Below are positions 7,417-15,293 of a DNA stretch of 64,000 nt, in pieces. How positions within the stretch are numbered: the stretch's first letter is position 1; every line of letters starts with the position of its first letter. Under the pieces are notes generated by a model. It was not told the origin of the DNA, did not search any database, and saw nothing but the letters and a program-made list of their open reading frames with translations. Made by a program: the position numbers and the translations under genes. Source of the DNA: Solirubrobacterales bacterium (lineage in GTDB: Bacteria > Actinomycetota > Thermoleophilia > Solirubrobacterales > 70-9); NCBI GenBank assembly GCA_017882505.1, contig JADGPJ010000002.1:17073-81072 (forward strand), read 5' to 3'.

Positions 7417-9365
7417 ACGGTCGAGCGGGTCTTGATGTCCGCCAGAACGTCTTGAGGGAAGCCGGCCACCTGGTCGAGGTCGTCGACCGAGCGGAAGCCG
7501 CCGAGACGCTCGCGGTGAGCGAGCAGCCTGGTCGCCTGGGTGACCGAGAGGTTCTGGGCACGCAGCTCCTCGAAGGTGACCGCGTTGAGGTTGATCTGAC
7601 CCCCGGCGGCAACCGGAGCGGCCGCGGCGGGCGGCGGCGAGAACGGCTCGCTCGGCGGCGGCGGAGGTGGCGGCGGTGAGGTCACGGGCGGTGCCGGCGG
7701 GGTCATCGGCTCCGGGGCCGCCGGCGGCGGACCGACGGCGGGCATCGGCGGCGGCGTCGGCTGCTCCGGTGCCGGAGGGAAGGCAGACGGGAGTGGCGGC
7801 GTCGGCGGCTCAGGCGCGAAGGCAGGCTGAGGGGGTTGCGCAGCTGGTTGCGGGGGCGCTGGAGGCATCGGCGGCGCCGGGCCCGCACCCGGCGGTGGGG
7901 TGGGCAGCGAGAACTCGGACGTCGCCGGCGGAGGTGGTGCGGCGCTCGTGCCCTGAACCGAGCGGACGATGGCCTGCTCCGCCTCGATCGCCCGGCGCTC
8001 GGCCTCGCGGGCGCGCTCCTCGGCTTCGGCGACGCTCCGCTGCATCTCCTGGAGACGCTGCTGGCGCGCCTCCTCCTCCGCCTTCAGGCCCTCAAGGCGC
8101 TTCGCCTCGGCCGCTCGCTGTTCGGCGGCTTTGGTGCGTTCGTCGATCTGGCGCAGCTTCTCCTCGGCCTCCGCCATCGAGCGCTCCTGAGCCATGCGTT
8201 CGTCCTGCAGCCTCTGCTCGGCGCTGTGCAGGTCCGGCGGCGGGGGCAGCTGCAGGGCGGCGGGCGGCGGCGGAGCCTGGGCGGGCTCGGGAGAAACGGG
8301 GAGCGGCGCCGGCGCCTGCCGTTGAAGGCCTTCCGCTGCCTCGATCCGGCGATCGGCCTCGGCACGGATGCGCTGCTCCTCGAAGCGGACCTGCTCGACC
8401 TTGTCGCGGACCCGCTGTTCAGCGGCGACCGGGTCGTACTCCGCCGGCGCCGGGGTGACGGCGCCGGCGACCGGCGGCGGTACTGCCGGGATCGCCGCGG
8501 GCTGCTCGACCGCGGCGGGAACCGAGGGCTGCGCCGGGGGAACGGCCCCGGGCGGCGTCGAGTCGACGACCTGGCCCGCCTGCGCCTGCGCGGGCGCCCT
8601 TTCGTTGGCGGCGCGGGCGGCGGCGAGGCGCTGCTCGGCCATCGCGGCTTCCTGCTTCTGCTTGCCACCGCCGTACTTGATGCCGAAGAACTTCTTCTGC
8701 TTCACCGGCGCCGGCTCCGCGACGTCGCCCGAGACCGCGGGGACTCCCGCGACCGCGGCCGCGCCGGCCGTGGCGCCGGCGGCGGTCGCAGCGGTGGGTG
8801 AAGGCTTGCCGCGCTTGCCGGCTCGCTCTTCCTTGCGACGTTTGACCTCCTCGCGGCGGGCCTGGCGTTTTTCGTTGCGCAGAGCCCGCTGCGTCTCACG
8901 TTCGCGTTTGCGCTGCTCCCTGGCGGTCTCCGGGGCCCATTTGCCCGGCGGCGGCGAGGGCGGAGCCTGGCTCGTTCCGGGTGGAGGCTGCGAGGCGGCC
9001 GCGCCCGGGACGGCTGGCAACTCGGTCGTCGCGGCTCCCTGCGGGCTGCCGGGCGGGGGCGGTGGTGGGGTCAAGCCAGGGGCCGGGGCGGCGGGCGCGG
9101 GCGCCGCCTGCGCGGGAGCCAACGGCGAAGCCGGCACACCAGCCTGCTTCTTCGCCTTCTCCTTGCTGCGCCGCTGGGTGATGCTGACGACCAGGAGCAG
9201 CAGGAGGATCGCCACGACCAGGCCGCCGACGAAGTAGGCGGTGTGGTCGCTGACGTAGTTGCTGGCCTTGTCCGGGAAGGATTCGGCCTTGGCCTGCGCG
9301 GGCGCGACCACCGCAAGCGAGGCGAGCCCCAGGGCACTCGAGGAAAGAAGTAGTCGGATGCGCAT
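7413..9365 (-). CDS. Membrane-anchored Pro-rich coiled-coil protein with C-terminal HhH domain
   Basis: This protein has 650 residues and an unusual layout. Residues 1-25 are a signal peptide ending in Ala-rich sequence. A transmembrane helix sits near residues 42-63 (FVGGLVVAILLLLLVVSI). A basic stop-transfer follows. Then come long Pro/Ala-rich stretches alternating with Glu/Arg/Ala-rich coiled coils (roughly 120-200 and 320-500) and a Pro-rich region with runs of prolines. The final ~60 residues form a ComEA-like helix-hairpin-helix domain: INLNAVTFEELRAQNLSVTQ, then LGGFRSVDDLDQVAGF. HhH repeats bind DNA or mediate protein contacts. The bulk of the chain appears to be on the cytoplasmic side if the first segment is cleaved. 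The ATG at 9365 is chosen for the signal peptide. Function unknown. Confidence 0.75.
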   Translation of the reverse strand: MRIRLLLSSSALGLASLAVVAPAQAKAESFPDKASNYVSDHTAYFVGGLVVAILLLLLVVSITQRRSKEKAKKQAGVPASPLAPAQAAPAPAAPAPGLTPPPPPPGSPQGAATTELPAVPGAAASQPPPGTSQAPPSPPPGKWAPETAREQRKRERETQRALRNEKRQARREEVKRRKEERAGKRGKPSPTAATAAGATAGAAAVAGVPAVSGDVAEPAPVKQKKFFGIKYGGGKQKQEAAMAEQRLAAARAANERAPAQAQAGQVVDSTPPGAVPPAQPSVPAAVEQPAAIPAVPPPVAGAVTPAPAEYDPVAAEQRVRDKVEQVRFEEQRIRAEADRRIEAAEGLQRQAPAPLPVSPEPAQAPPPPAALQLPPPPDLHSAEQRLQDERMAQERSMAEAEEKLRQIDERTKAAEQRAAEAKRLEGLKAEEEARQQRLQEMQRSVAEAEERAREAERRAIEAEQAIVRSVQGTSAAPPPPATSEFSLPTPPPGAGPAPPMPPAPPQPAAQPPQPAFAPEPPTPPLPSAFPPAPEQPTPPPMPAVGPPPAAPEPMTPPAPPVTSPPPPPPPPSEPFSPPPAAAAPVAAGGQINLNAVTFEELRAQNLSVTQATRLLAHRERLGGFRSVDDLDQVAGFPQDVLADIKTRSTV

Positions 9366-9451
9366 TCCCCTGCATCCTTGCATGCGAACCGGCAGTTGCA
9401 AGCCTGCACGCGGCTTTGCGGCGGACCGACGTTCGAGGCGCCGGCCCGCGT

Positions 9452-9946
9452 TCATCGCATCCGCCCCTTGAACTCGCGCTCCACCTCACGACGAACGTCG
9501 CGGTCGGCGATCTCCCGGCGGCGGTCGCGACCCTCCTTGCCCCGGGCCAGCGCCAGCTCGACCTTGGCCCGCGATCCTTTGAAGTAGATCCGCGTCGGGA
9601 CCAGCGTCAGGCCTTTCTGAGCCGTTTTCCCGATCAGCCGCTCGATTTCCGCCCGGTGCAGCAGCAGTTTGCGCGGCCGCTCGGCTTCGTGGGCGTCGCT
9701 GTTGGAGAACTCGTAGGGCGGGATGTGGAGCTTGCGCAACCAGACCTCGCCCTTTTCGACGACGGCATAGGCGTCGGTCATCTGCGCTTTGCCGCTGCGC
9801 AGCGCCTTGACCTCGGAGCCCTTCAGCACGATCCCGGCCTCGATCTTCTCCACCCATTCGAACTTGTGCCGGGCGCGGCGGTTGGTGACGACGTCGCCGG
9901 AAGCTGGCAGGCGCGGCTTCTTGGATTTCTTCGGGCCCCTAGCCAT
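9452..9946 (-). CDS. smpB: SsrA-binding protein SmpB
   Basis: A 164-residue basic RNA-binding protein that loads tmRNA onto stalled ribosomes. Family features: NRRARHKFEWVEKIEAGIVL and KGSEVKALRSGKAQMTDAYA near the N-terminus, KLLLHRAEIERL, TLVPTRIYFKG, and a basic C-terminal helix (GKEGRDRRREIADRD). The start ATG at 9946 gives MARGPKKSKK. It overlaps the stop of the upstream exoribonuclease gene by 8 nt, indicating translational coupling. The linkage RNase - smpB - ssrA is a classic gene order, interrupted here by the HhH protein. Confidence 0.97.
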   Translation of the reverse strand: MARGPKKSKKPRLPASGDVVTNRRARHKFEWVEKIEAGIVLKGSEVKALRSGKAQMTDAYAVVEKGEVWLRKLHIPPYEFSNSDAHEAERPRKLLLHRAEIERLIGKTAQKGLTLVPTRIYFKGSRAKVELALARGKEGRDRRREIADRDVRREVEREFKGRMR

Positions 9947-11528
9947 CGGCGGGCTCCAAGTCGACGCGCCCCCGCCCCACCTCGACGCCGGTGACCCGGA
10001 CGGCGATCGGGTCACCCAGGCGCACCGTCGCCCCGGAGCCCCGACCGACCAGCGCCACCTCGGCGCGGTCGAGCTCGTAGCGCTCGCCGGGCAGGCGCCG
10101 AGCCGGCAGCATCCCCTCGTAGACGTCGCCGAGCTCGCCGCCGAAGGAGATGAAGGCCCCGGCCCGGATCACTCCGGAGACCTCCCCCTCGAACCGCGTC
10201 TGCGGCCCGCGCTCGCCCAGCTCCCGTTCGAGCAGGTAGGCGGCGCAGACGTCGTCGGCGCCGCGCTCGATCTTGGCCGACTCGCGCTCCCGGGCCGAGC
10301 AGTCGGCGGCGACGTCGCGTGCCTCCTTCAGCCGCGGCGCCTCCTCCCCCTCCCCCAGTGCCGCCAGCAGCGCCCGGTGCACGACGAGGTCGGGATAGCG
10401 GCGGATCGGCGAGGTGAAATGGGTGTAGGCGGCGCTTCCGAGCCCGGCGTGGCCGCTGTTGCGCTCACTGTAGGCAGCCTGTTTTAGAGAGCGGAGCACG
10501 AGCGATGTATACGCCTCGCGGCCGTGTCCGCGCCGTTTGGCCTCTCGCCGCGCCATCCGGCTCGCCTCGGCCGCCATCTCGCCGGCGCTGCGCGGCGAGA
10601 GACCCTGACCGAGGGGCGGGGTCGGGACCCCCAGCGCGTCGAGCTGCTCCAGCAGCCGCTCGATCCGGGCCGGGTCGGGCTGGGCGTGGACGCGGTAGAT
10701 CGCCGGCACCCGGCGGCTCTCCAGCAGCTGTGCCACCTGCTCGTTGGTGAGGATCATCAGCCGCTCGATCAGCCGGTGCGACTCGGTCTGGGCGACCCCG
10801 CGGGCGGCGGTCACGTTGCCCTTGGCGTCGAAGCGAAACTCCGGCTCGAAGGACTCGACGTCGAGGCTGGTGACGCCGCGATGCTCGCCCAGCCCCGCGG
10901 CGACGTCACGGGCGGCCGCAAGCGGTTCGGCGACCGGCTCCGGCGCCCTCGCGCGGCCCGAGAAGATCGCGTCGAGCTGCTCGTAATCGAGGCGGGCATC
11001 GGAGCGGATGCGGCTGCGATAGAAGCGCGCCGAGCGCGGCTCCGCCCCCGGTCCGAGCTCGATCTCGGCCGTCACCGCGAGGCGGTCGACCCCGGGCGCG
11101 AGGCTGCAGGCGTCGCTGCTGAGCGCGTGCGGCAGCATCGGCTCGACCGCACCTGGGACGTAGGTGCTGTTGGCGCGGCGGCGCGCCTCGACGTCGAGCG
11201 GGGTCCCGGGCCGCACGTGCGCGGCGACGTCGGCGATGTGGATCCAGACCCTGGCGCCATCCCCCTCTCGCTGGGCTGAGACCGCGTCGTCGAAGTCGCG
11301 GGCGGTGGCCGGGTCGACGGTGAAGGTCTGCAGCGCGGTCAGGTCCCGGCGCGGGCCGGAGTCGCGCTCGGCCGCCTCCGCCGCCCGCGAGGCCTCGACC
11401 TCGAGCGAGGCGCGAAAGCCGCCGAAGCCGAGCTGCTCGCGGAGCATCACCTCGACCGCGTCGCGGGCCCGCGGGACCTCGCGGCGCTGAGCGCGCGGGG
11501 TCGCCGATCGGCGCCGAGCGCCGCTCAA
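9939..11528 (-). CDS. rnr: RNB-domain 3'-5' exoribonuclease (RNase R/II type), short
   Basis: 529 residues. The RNB catalytic domain starts near residue 70 with FTVDPATARDFDDAVS, which carries the metal-binding Asp cluster. TSPIRRYPDLVVHR, the family signature, follows, and the last ~75 residues form an S1-like RNA-binding domain (FEGEVSGVIRAGAFISF). The N-terminal cold-shock domains of full-size RNase R (700-800 aa) are absent: only ~60 residues precede the RNB domain. The apparent start is TTG at 11528, whose TTGA overlaps the ctpA stop. The gene sits between ctpA and smpB. RNase R degrades tmRNA-tagged faulty mRNAs, so the linkage makes functional sense. Confidence 0.93.
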   Translation of the reverse strand: MSGARRRSATPRAQRREVPRARDAVEVMLREQLGFGGFRASLEVEASRAAEAAERDSGPRRDLTALQTFTVDPATARDFDDAVSAQREGDGARVWIHIADVAAHVRPGTPLDVEARRRANSTYVPGAVEPMLPHALSSDACSLAPGVDRLAVTAEIELGPGAEPRSARFYRSRIRSDARLDYEQLDAIFSGRARAPEPVAEPLAAARDVAAGLGEHRGVTSLDVESFEPEFRFDAKGNVTAARGVAQTESHRLIERLMILTNEQVAQLLESRRVPAIYRVHAQPDPARIERLLEQLDALGVPTPPLGQGLSPRSAGEMAAEASRMARREAKRRGHGREAYTSLVLRSLKQAAYSERNSGHAGLGSAAYTHFTSPIRRYPDLVVHRALLAALGEGEEAPRLKEARDVAADCSARERESAKIERGADDVCAAYLLERELGERGPQTRFEGEVSGVIRAGAFISFGGELGDVYEGMLPARRLPGERYELDRAEVALVGRGSGATVRLGDPIAVRVTGVEVGRGRVDLEPADG

Positions 11529-12715
11529 CCTTCGGCCCGACCCGCGAGAACGCCGAACGCCCGCTGCTTCCCCTCGTCGACCTTGGTTTCCGGATCGTCG
11601 CTGGCCCGCACGTCGGGATGGATGCCGTGGCTCTTGGCGAGGTTGACGCCATTGGGAGTGAAGTACTCACCCACCGTCAGCTTCAGCGCACCGCCGTTGG
11701 AGAGGTCCTTCGTCTCTTGGAAGACGCCCTTGCCATAGGAGCGGGTGCCGACCACGGTCGCGCCGCCGTCATCGGCGAGCGCCGCGGTGAGGATCTCCGC
11801 CGCGGAGGCGGTGTTGCGGTTGATCAGGACGGCGAGCGGGACCTTCGAGACGTCGCCGCCGGCGGTCTTGTGGACGCTGTGACCCTGGGTGCGGGAGTTG
11901 GTCGAGACGACCACTTCGTCTTCCGGCAGGAAGACGCTGGCGCTCAGCACCGCCTCCTCGAGCAGCCCGCCGGGGTTGCCCCGCAGGTCGAGGACGATCC
12001 CTTCGGCCCCTTCCCCCTGGACTTCTTCCACCGCTTCCGCCAGCTCGGCGTGGGCGCCTTCGCTGAAAGTCAGCATGCGGACATAGCCGAGCTTGCGACC
12101 ATCGACTTTCTTCGTCTGGCTGCTGACGTTCGGCAGCGAGACTTCGGCCCGGGTCAGCGTCAGCTCGCGGACCTCGCCGGTCTTGGCGTCGAGCACGCCG
12201 ACCGTGACCGTGGTGCCCTCGGGGCCTTTGATCAGCGCGGTCGCTGCGGTGCTGGAGAGGCCGGCGATCGACTTGCCGGCGACCGAGACGACGGTGTCGC
12301 CCGCTTCGATCCCGGCTTCGGCGGCGGGGGAGCCCGGGAAGACGCGCGCGACGCGCAGGCCGCGTTTGACTTCGATCACCGAGAGCCCGATCCCGGAGAA
12401 GTGACCTTCGATCTCCTGGTTGAAGCTTTCCAGGGCTTCCGGCGAGAAGTAGTCGGAGAAGCGGTCGTCGTGGCGCCGGCGCAGCTCCCGGATCATGCCC
12501 TGCAGGGAGGAGTTGCCGAGCTCGGCCTTGCCGACCGGGCGGTAGTAGTTGTCCTCGATCACTTCGGCCGCTTCGGCGGTCAGCCCGGCCGGTTCGCCGA
12601 CGAAGGCGTCGCGCACGAAGCCGGGCAGGCCAGACGGATGGCCGCCGAGCCAGAGGCCGGCGCAGAGGAAGGCGATCAGCGCCGCGGCGAACGCCACGGC
12701 CCCGCGTGCTCTCAC
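11525..12715 (-). CDS. ctpA: S41 family C-terminal processing peptidase
   Basis: A 396-residue exported serine protease. An N-terminal membrane segment (residues 5-25) is followed by a PDZ domain (LSVIEVKRGLRVARVFPGSP) and the tail-specific protease domain. Catalytic Ser is in NTASAAEILTAAL and catalytic Lys in SYGKGVFQ, the Ser-Lys dyad of CtpA/Prc enzymes. The start at 12715 is GTG, 7 nt after the ftsX stop, so it is probably in one transcript with ftsE-ftsX. Such peptidases often activate peptidoglycan hydrolases, which fits the FtsEX context, since FtsEX also controls such hydrolases (inference). Confidence 0.93.
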   Translation of the reverse strand: MRARGAVAFAAALIAFLCAGLWLGGHPSGLPGFVRDAFVGEPAGLTAEAAEVIEDNYYRPVGKAELGNSSLQGMIRELRRRHDDRFSDYFSPEALESFNQEIEGHFSGIGLSVIEVKRGLRVARVFPGSPAAEAGIEAGDTVVSVAGKSIAGLSSTAATALIKGPEGTTVTVGVLDAKTGEVRELTLTRAEVSLPNVSSQTKKVDGRKLGYVRMLTFSEGAHAELAEAVEEVQGEGAEGIVLDLRGNPGGLLEEAVLSASVFLPEDEVVVSTNSRTQGHSVHKTAGGDVSKVPLAVLINRNTASAAEILTAALADDGGATVVGTRSYGKGVFQETKDLSNGGALKLTVGEYFTPNGVNLAKSHGIHPDVRASDDPETKVDEGKQRAFGVLAGRAEG

Positions 12716-12722
12716 GAGCGCC

Positions 12723-13640
12723 TCAGACCTTGAGGAAGCGCCGCAGGGTGACGCCGGACCCGATCGTCGAGACCAGCACCGCGGCGGCGAAGAGGATCGC
12801 GATCATCGCCGGGAAGTTCAGCGTGCTGTTGTTCTGCGCCGCCAGGAAGGAGAACGTGTTGCTGAGGGGGTCGACGATCGTGATCTTCCCGAGCCACAGA
12901 ATCAGTATGGCCACCAGGCCTCCGGTGAAGCCGACGACGACGCCCTCGATCATGAACGGCCAGCGGATGAACCAGCGGGTGGCGCCGACGAGGCGCATCA
13001 CCTCCACCTCGCGGCGACGGGTGTAGATCGAAAGCCGGATCGTGTTGCTGACCAGCATCAGCGAGGCGAGGATCAGCAGCACGGTGATCACCGTGAGGAC
13101 GATCTTCAGGGCGCTGGTGACCTGGGCGATTTTGCTCGATTCGTCCTGGCGATCGAAGATCTTGTCGATGATCGAGGAGATCGGCTGCGGTTTGCCGTTG
13201 GGCCCGGTCGGGATGATCGCGGCGCGGATCCCGGCCAGGTTGGCGGCGTCGTCGGGGATGATTTTGAAGCTCGCCGGCAGCGGGTTTTCGTTCAGCTGCG
13301 AAGTCAGTTCCTTGCTCTTGTCCGCGCCCAGCGTTTCCTTCAGTTCCTTGAGGGCCTGCGATTTGGTGATCAACTCGACCGAATCGACGTGCGGAATCGC
13401 TTTCAGTTCCTTTTCCAGGGAGACGATTTCGGCATGCGTCGCGTCGGCGTAGAGGGCGACCTGGAAGTTCAGCTCGCCTCGCACCTGATCGCTCTTGGCC
13501 TGCGCCGTCTGGAAGATCGGGATCAGGACGCCGAGCAGGACCACGGTGACGACCGTGGTTATGATCGCGGCGAGACTCGGCGCGGCGTTCCGACGCAGGG
13601 CGCGGATCGCCTCCTGGAGGAAGAAGATCAGGCGCGACAT
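12723..13640 (-). CDS. ftsX: Cell division protein FtsX
   Basis: 305 residues with the FtsX layout: a short cytoplasmic N-terminus with amphipathic helix ([18 protein letters not shown]), TM1 at about 20-45, a large extracellular domain, and three further TM helices near 170-200, 220-245 and 270-295. It is the permease half of the FtsEX complex, which transmits ATP hydrolysis to septal peptidoglycan hydrolases outside the membrane. The start ATG overlaps the ftsE stop by one base (TGATG). Confidence 0.96.
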   Translation of the reverse strand: MSRLIFFLQEAIRALRRNAAPSLAAIITTVVTVVLLGVLIPIFQTAQAKSDQVRGELNFQVALYADATHAEIVSLEKELKAIPHVDSVELITKSQALKELKETLGADKSKELTSQLNENPLPASFKIIPDDAANLAGIRAAIIPTGPNGKPQPISSIIDKIFDRQDESSKIAQVTSALKIVLTVITVLLILASLMLVSNTIRLSIYTRRREVEVMRLVGATRWFIRWPFMIEGVVVGFTGGLVAILILWLGKITIVDPLSNTFSFLAAQNNSTLNFPAMIAILFAAAVLVSTIGSGVTLRRFLKV

Positions 13641-14512
13641 CAGATCAGCGCGTCTTGGCCGTGGCCGTTGGACTGACCCTCACCCTGGTGGCCGACGCCC
13701 ATCTCGGCCCGCATCCGCAGGCCGAATTCGGTCGTCGACTCCTCGGTGTAGCCGCCGCTGACCTCGTCGCGGACGACACGGCCCTCGTAGAGCTCGACCA
13801 CCCGACGCTGCATGTTGTCGACCATCTCGCGGTCATGGGTGACGACAAGGACCGTGGTGCCGGTCTTGTTGATCCGGTAGAGCAGCTGCATGACCCCGAT
13901 CGAGGTGACGGGGTCGAGGTTGCCGCTGGGCTCGTCGGCGAGCAGCAACGGCGGGTGGTTGACGAAGGCGCGGGCAATCGAGACGCGCTGCTGCTCGCCG
14001 CCCGAGAGCTGATCGGGGTAGCTGTGAAGCTTGGTCGAGAGGCCGACGAGGCGCAGCGTCTGCGGCACCTGCTCGCGGATTTCGGCGCGGCTGGCGCCGA
14101 TCACCTGCAGCGCGTAGGCAACGTTGTCGTAGACGGTGCGGTCGGGGAGCAGCTTGAAATCCTGGAAGACGGTGCCGATGTTGCGCCGCAGCTGCGGGAT
14201 CTTCTTCTCCGGCAGAGCGCCGATGTCGCGGCCGGCGATCTTGACCGTCCCCTCCGTCGTCGCCAGCTCGCGGATCAGCATCTTGATCAGGGTCGACTTG
14301 CCGCAACCGGTCGGGCCGACCAGGAAGACGAACTCGCCGCGGCCGATCGCCAGCGAGACCCGGTCGAGGGCCATGTGGCCCCCCGCGTAGACCTTGGTCA
14401 CGTCGTTGAGCTCGACGATCGGCGCCCGGCGGCCGCGGGGCCGCCGCGGCTCGTCGTCACGGGGTTGTCTCTTCTTCGATCTCGCCATAGGGGGATTGGG
14501 TTCGGCGGACAC
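13640..14512 (-). CDS. ftsE: Cell division ATP-binding protein FtsE
   Basis: ABC ATPase of the FtsEX complex. Walker [11 protein letters not shown]-loop region NIGTVFQDF, signature [14 protein letters not shown], Walker [13 protein letters not shown], and the H-switch VVTHDREM are all present. I place the start at GTG 14512 because AAGGAG lies exactly 7 nt upstream. An ATG at 14488 has no ribosome-binding site. This gives a basic ~30-residue N-terminal extension before [11 protein letters not shown], and a C-terminal Gly/Gln-rich tail. Length 290 aa, a little over the usual ~230. Confidence 0.95.
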   Translation of the reverse strand: MSAEPNPPMARSKKRQPRDDEPRRPRGRRAPIVELNDVTKVYAGGHMALDRVSLAIGRGEFVFLVGPTGCGKSTLIKMLIRELATTEGTVKIAGRDIGALPEKKIPQLRRNIGTVFQDFKLLPDRTVYDNVAYALQVIGASRAEIREQVPQTLRLVGLSTKLHSYPDQLSGGEQQRVSIARAFVNHPPLLLADEPSGNLDPVTSIGVMQLLYRINKTGTTVLVVTHDREMVDNMQRRVVELYEGRVVRDEVSGGYTEESTTEFGLRMRAEMGVGHQGEGQSNGHGQDALI

Positions 14513-14630
14513 AGGGTGACTCCTTCGCACCTTCGGCCGCGCAAGACTGCGCCCATCTCGGATTGGTGAAATCTTAGCGAACCGTTAGCGATTGCTCATA
14601 TCTACCGGTTGCCCCCAGGCCGCACCGTCG

Positions 14631-14939
14631 TCAGGAGGAGCTGGTGACGACCGGTTCGATTTCTTCTTCGGCGACCGCTTCGGCTGCTTCTTCGGCTTCG
14701 GCTGCGGTCGTTTCGGCGGCTTCCGCGCTCGCGGCCTTGCCGGTCGCGACAGAGGATCGCTGGAGAGCGGTGCTAGCCGAGCCGGCGCTGGCGCTGAGTT
14801 GGAAGGTGAGAAGCGCGAAGAGCACCGCGAACAGGGAGAACGACCCGTAGATCACCGCCCGCGGGCCCGGGCGCCGGGATCGGGACGAGCGCGGAGTCTG
14901 GGACGGGCGTCGCGGGAGGTTCGGTTCTGGGTGGGACAT
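14631..14939 (-). CDS. Small single-pass membrane protein with C-terminal PVVTSSS
   Basis: 102 residues: a Pro/Arg-rich basic N-terminus, one transmembrane helix (about 29-50, IYGSFSLFAVLFALLTFQLS), then a Ser/Ala/Glu-rich extracytoplasmic tail ending PVVTSSS. The start ATG has AAGGAG at good spacing. It is clearly related to the protein at 18136-18426: both have RRPGPxAV before the helix, a near-identical FxVLFALLTxQLS helix, and end in PV(V/T)TS(S/A)S. It stands alone between ftsE and the redox operon, which is on the same strand but separated by a hairpin. Function unknown. Confidence 0.7.
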   Translation of the reverse strand: MSHPEPNLPRRPSQTPRSSRSRRPGPRAVIYGSFSLFAVLFALLTFQLSASAGSASTALQRSSVATGKAASAEAAETTAAEAEEAAEAVAEEEIEPVVTSSS

Positions 14940-15030
14940 CGGGCTCCTTCGGGGTAGCGGTACCCCCGCAGGGTGAGAGCGGTGGATAACACCGGCCTGA
15001 AGCCCGTGTGAGAGTGCTCTGAGAATCGAA

Positions 15031-15074
15031 GAGCTCGCACTCTCGCCCCAGCAGACGGGGAAAAGTGCGAGCTC
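15031..15074 (-). terminator. Nested hairpin after the ferredoxin gene
   Basis: Arms GAGCTCGCACT (15031-15041) and its exact complement (15064-15074) enclose a second CCCC/GGGG stem. The element starts 13 nt past the ferredoxin stop on the minus strand. No T-run follows, so it is either a stem-only terminator of the redox operon or a 3' stabilising structure. A further GAGAGTGC / GCACTCTC pair overlaps it and could form an alternative fold. Confidence 0.6.
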
Positions 15075-15086
15075 GAGCGGGCGGGC

Positions 15087-15293
15087 TCAGGGGAAAACCG
15101 CCTCCCCCGTCTCATCGTCGACGACGGAGATCGCCACCGCCGGACAGGACTCGGCCGCCTTCAAGATCAGCTCCGGCGGTCCGCTGCCGATCACCACGGC
15201 TACGTCCTCGAGCTGGAACACCTCCGGGGCCACCTCGACGCAGTCGCCGTGGGCGCTGCACTCGTACGGGTCCACCACTGGGACGTAGGTCAT
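15087..15293 (-). CDS. Single-cluster ferredoxin with CxxHxxC motif (P450-type)
   Basis: A 68-residue soluble iron-sulfur protein. Cluster ligands read C-SA-H-GD-C near residues 12-18 and ESCP near residue 50. His replaces the second Cys of the usual CxxCxxC. CxxHxxC...CP ferredoxins are known from actinobacteria, often as partners of cytochromes P450. The ATG overlaps the stop of the upstream ferredoxin reductase by 4 nt. As last gene of the six-gene operon, it is well placed to carry electrons between the reductase and the heme-b membrane protein (inference). Confidence 0.9.
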   Translation of the reverse strand: MTYVPVVDPYECSAHGDCVEVAPEVFQLEDVAVVIGSGPPELILKAAESCPAVAISVVDDETGEAVFP

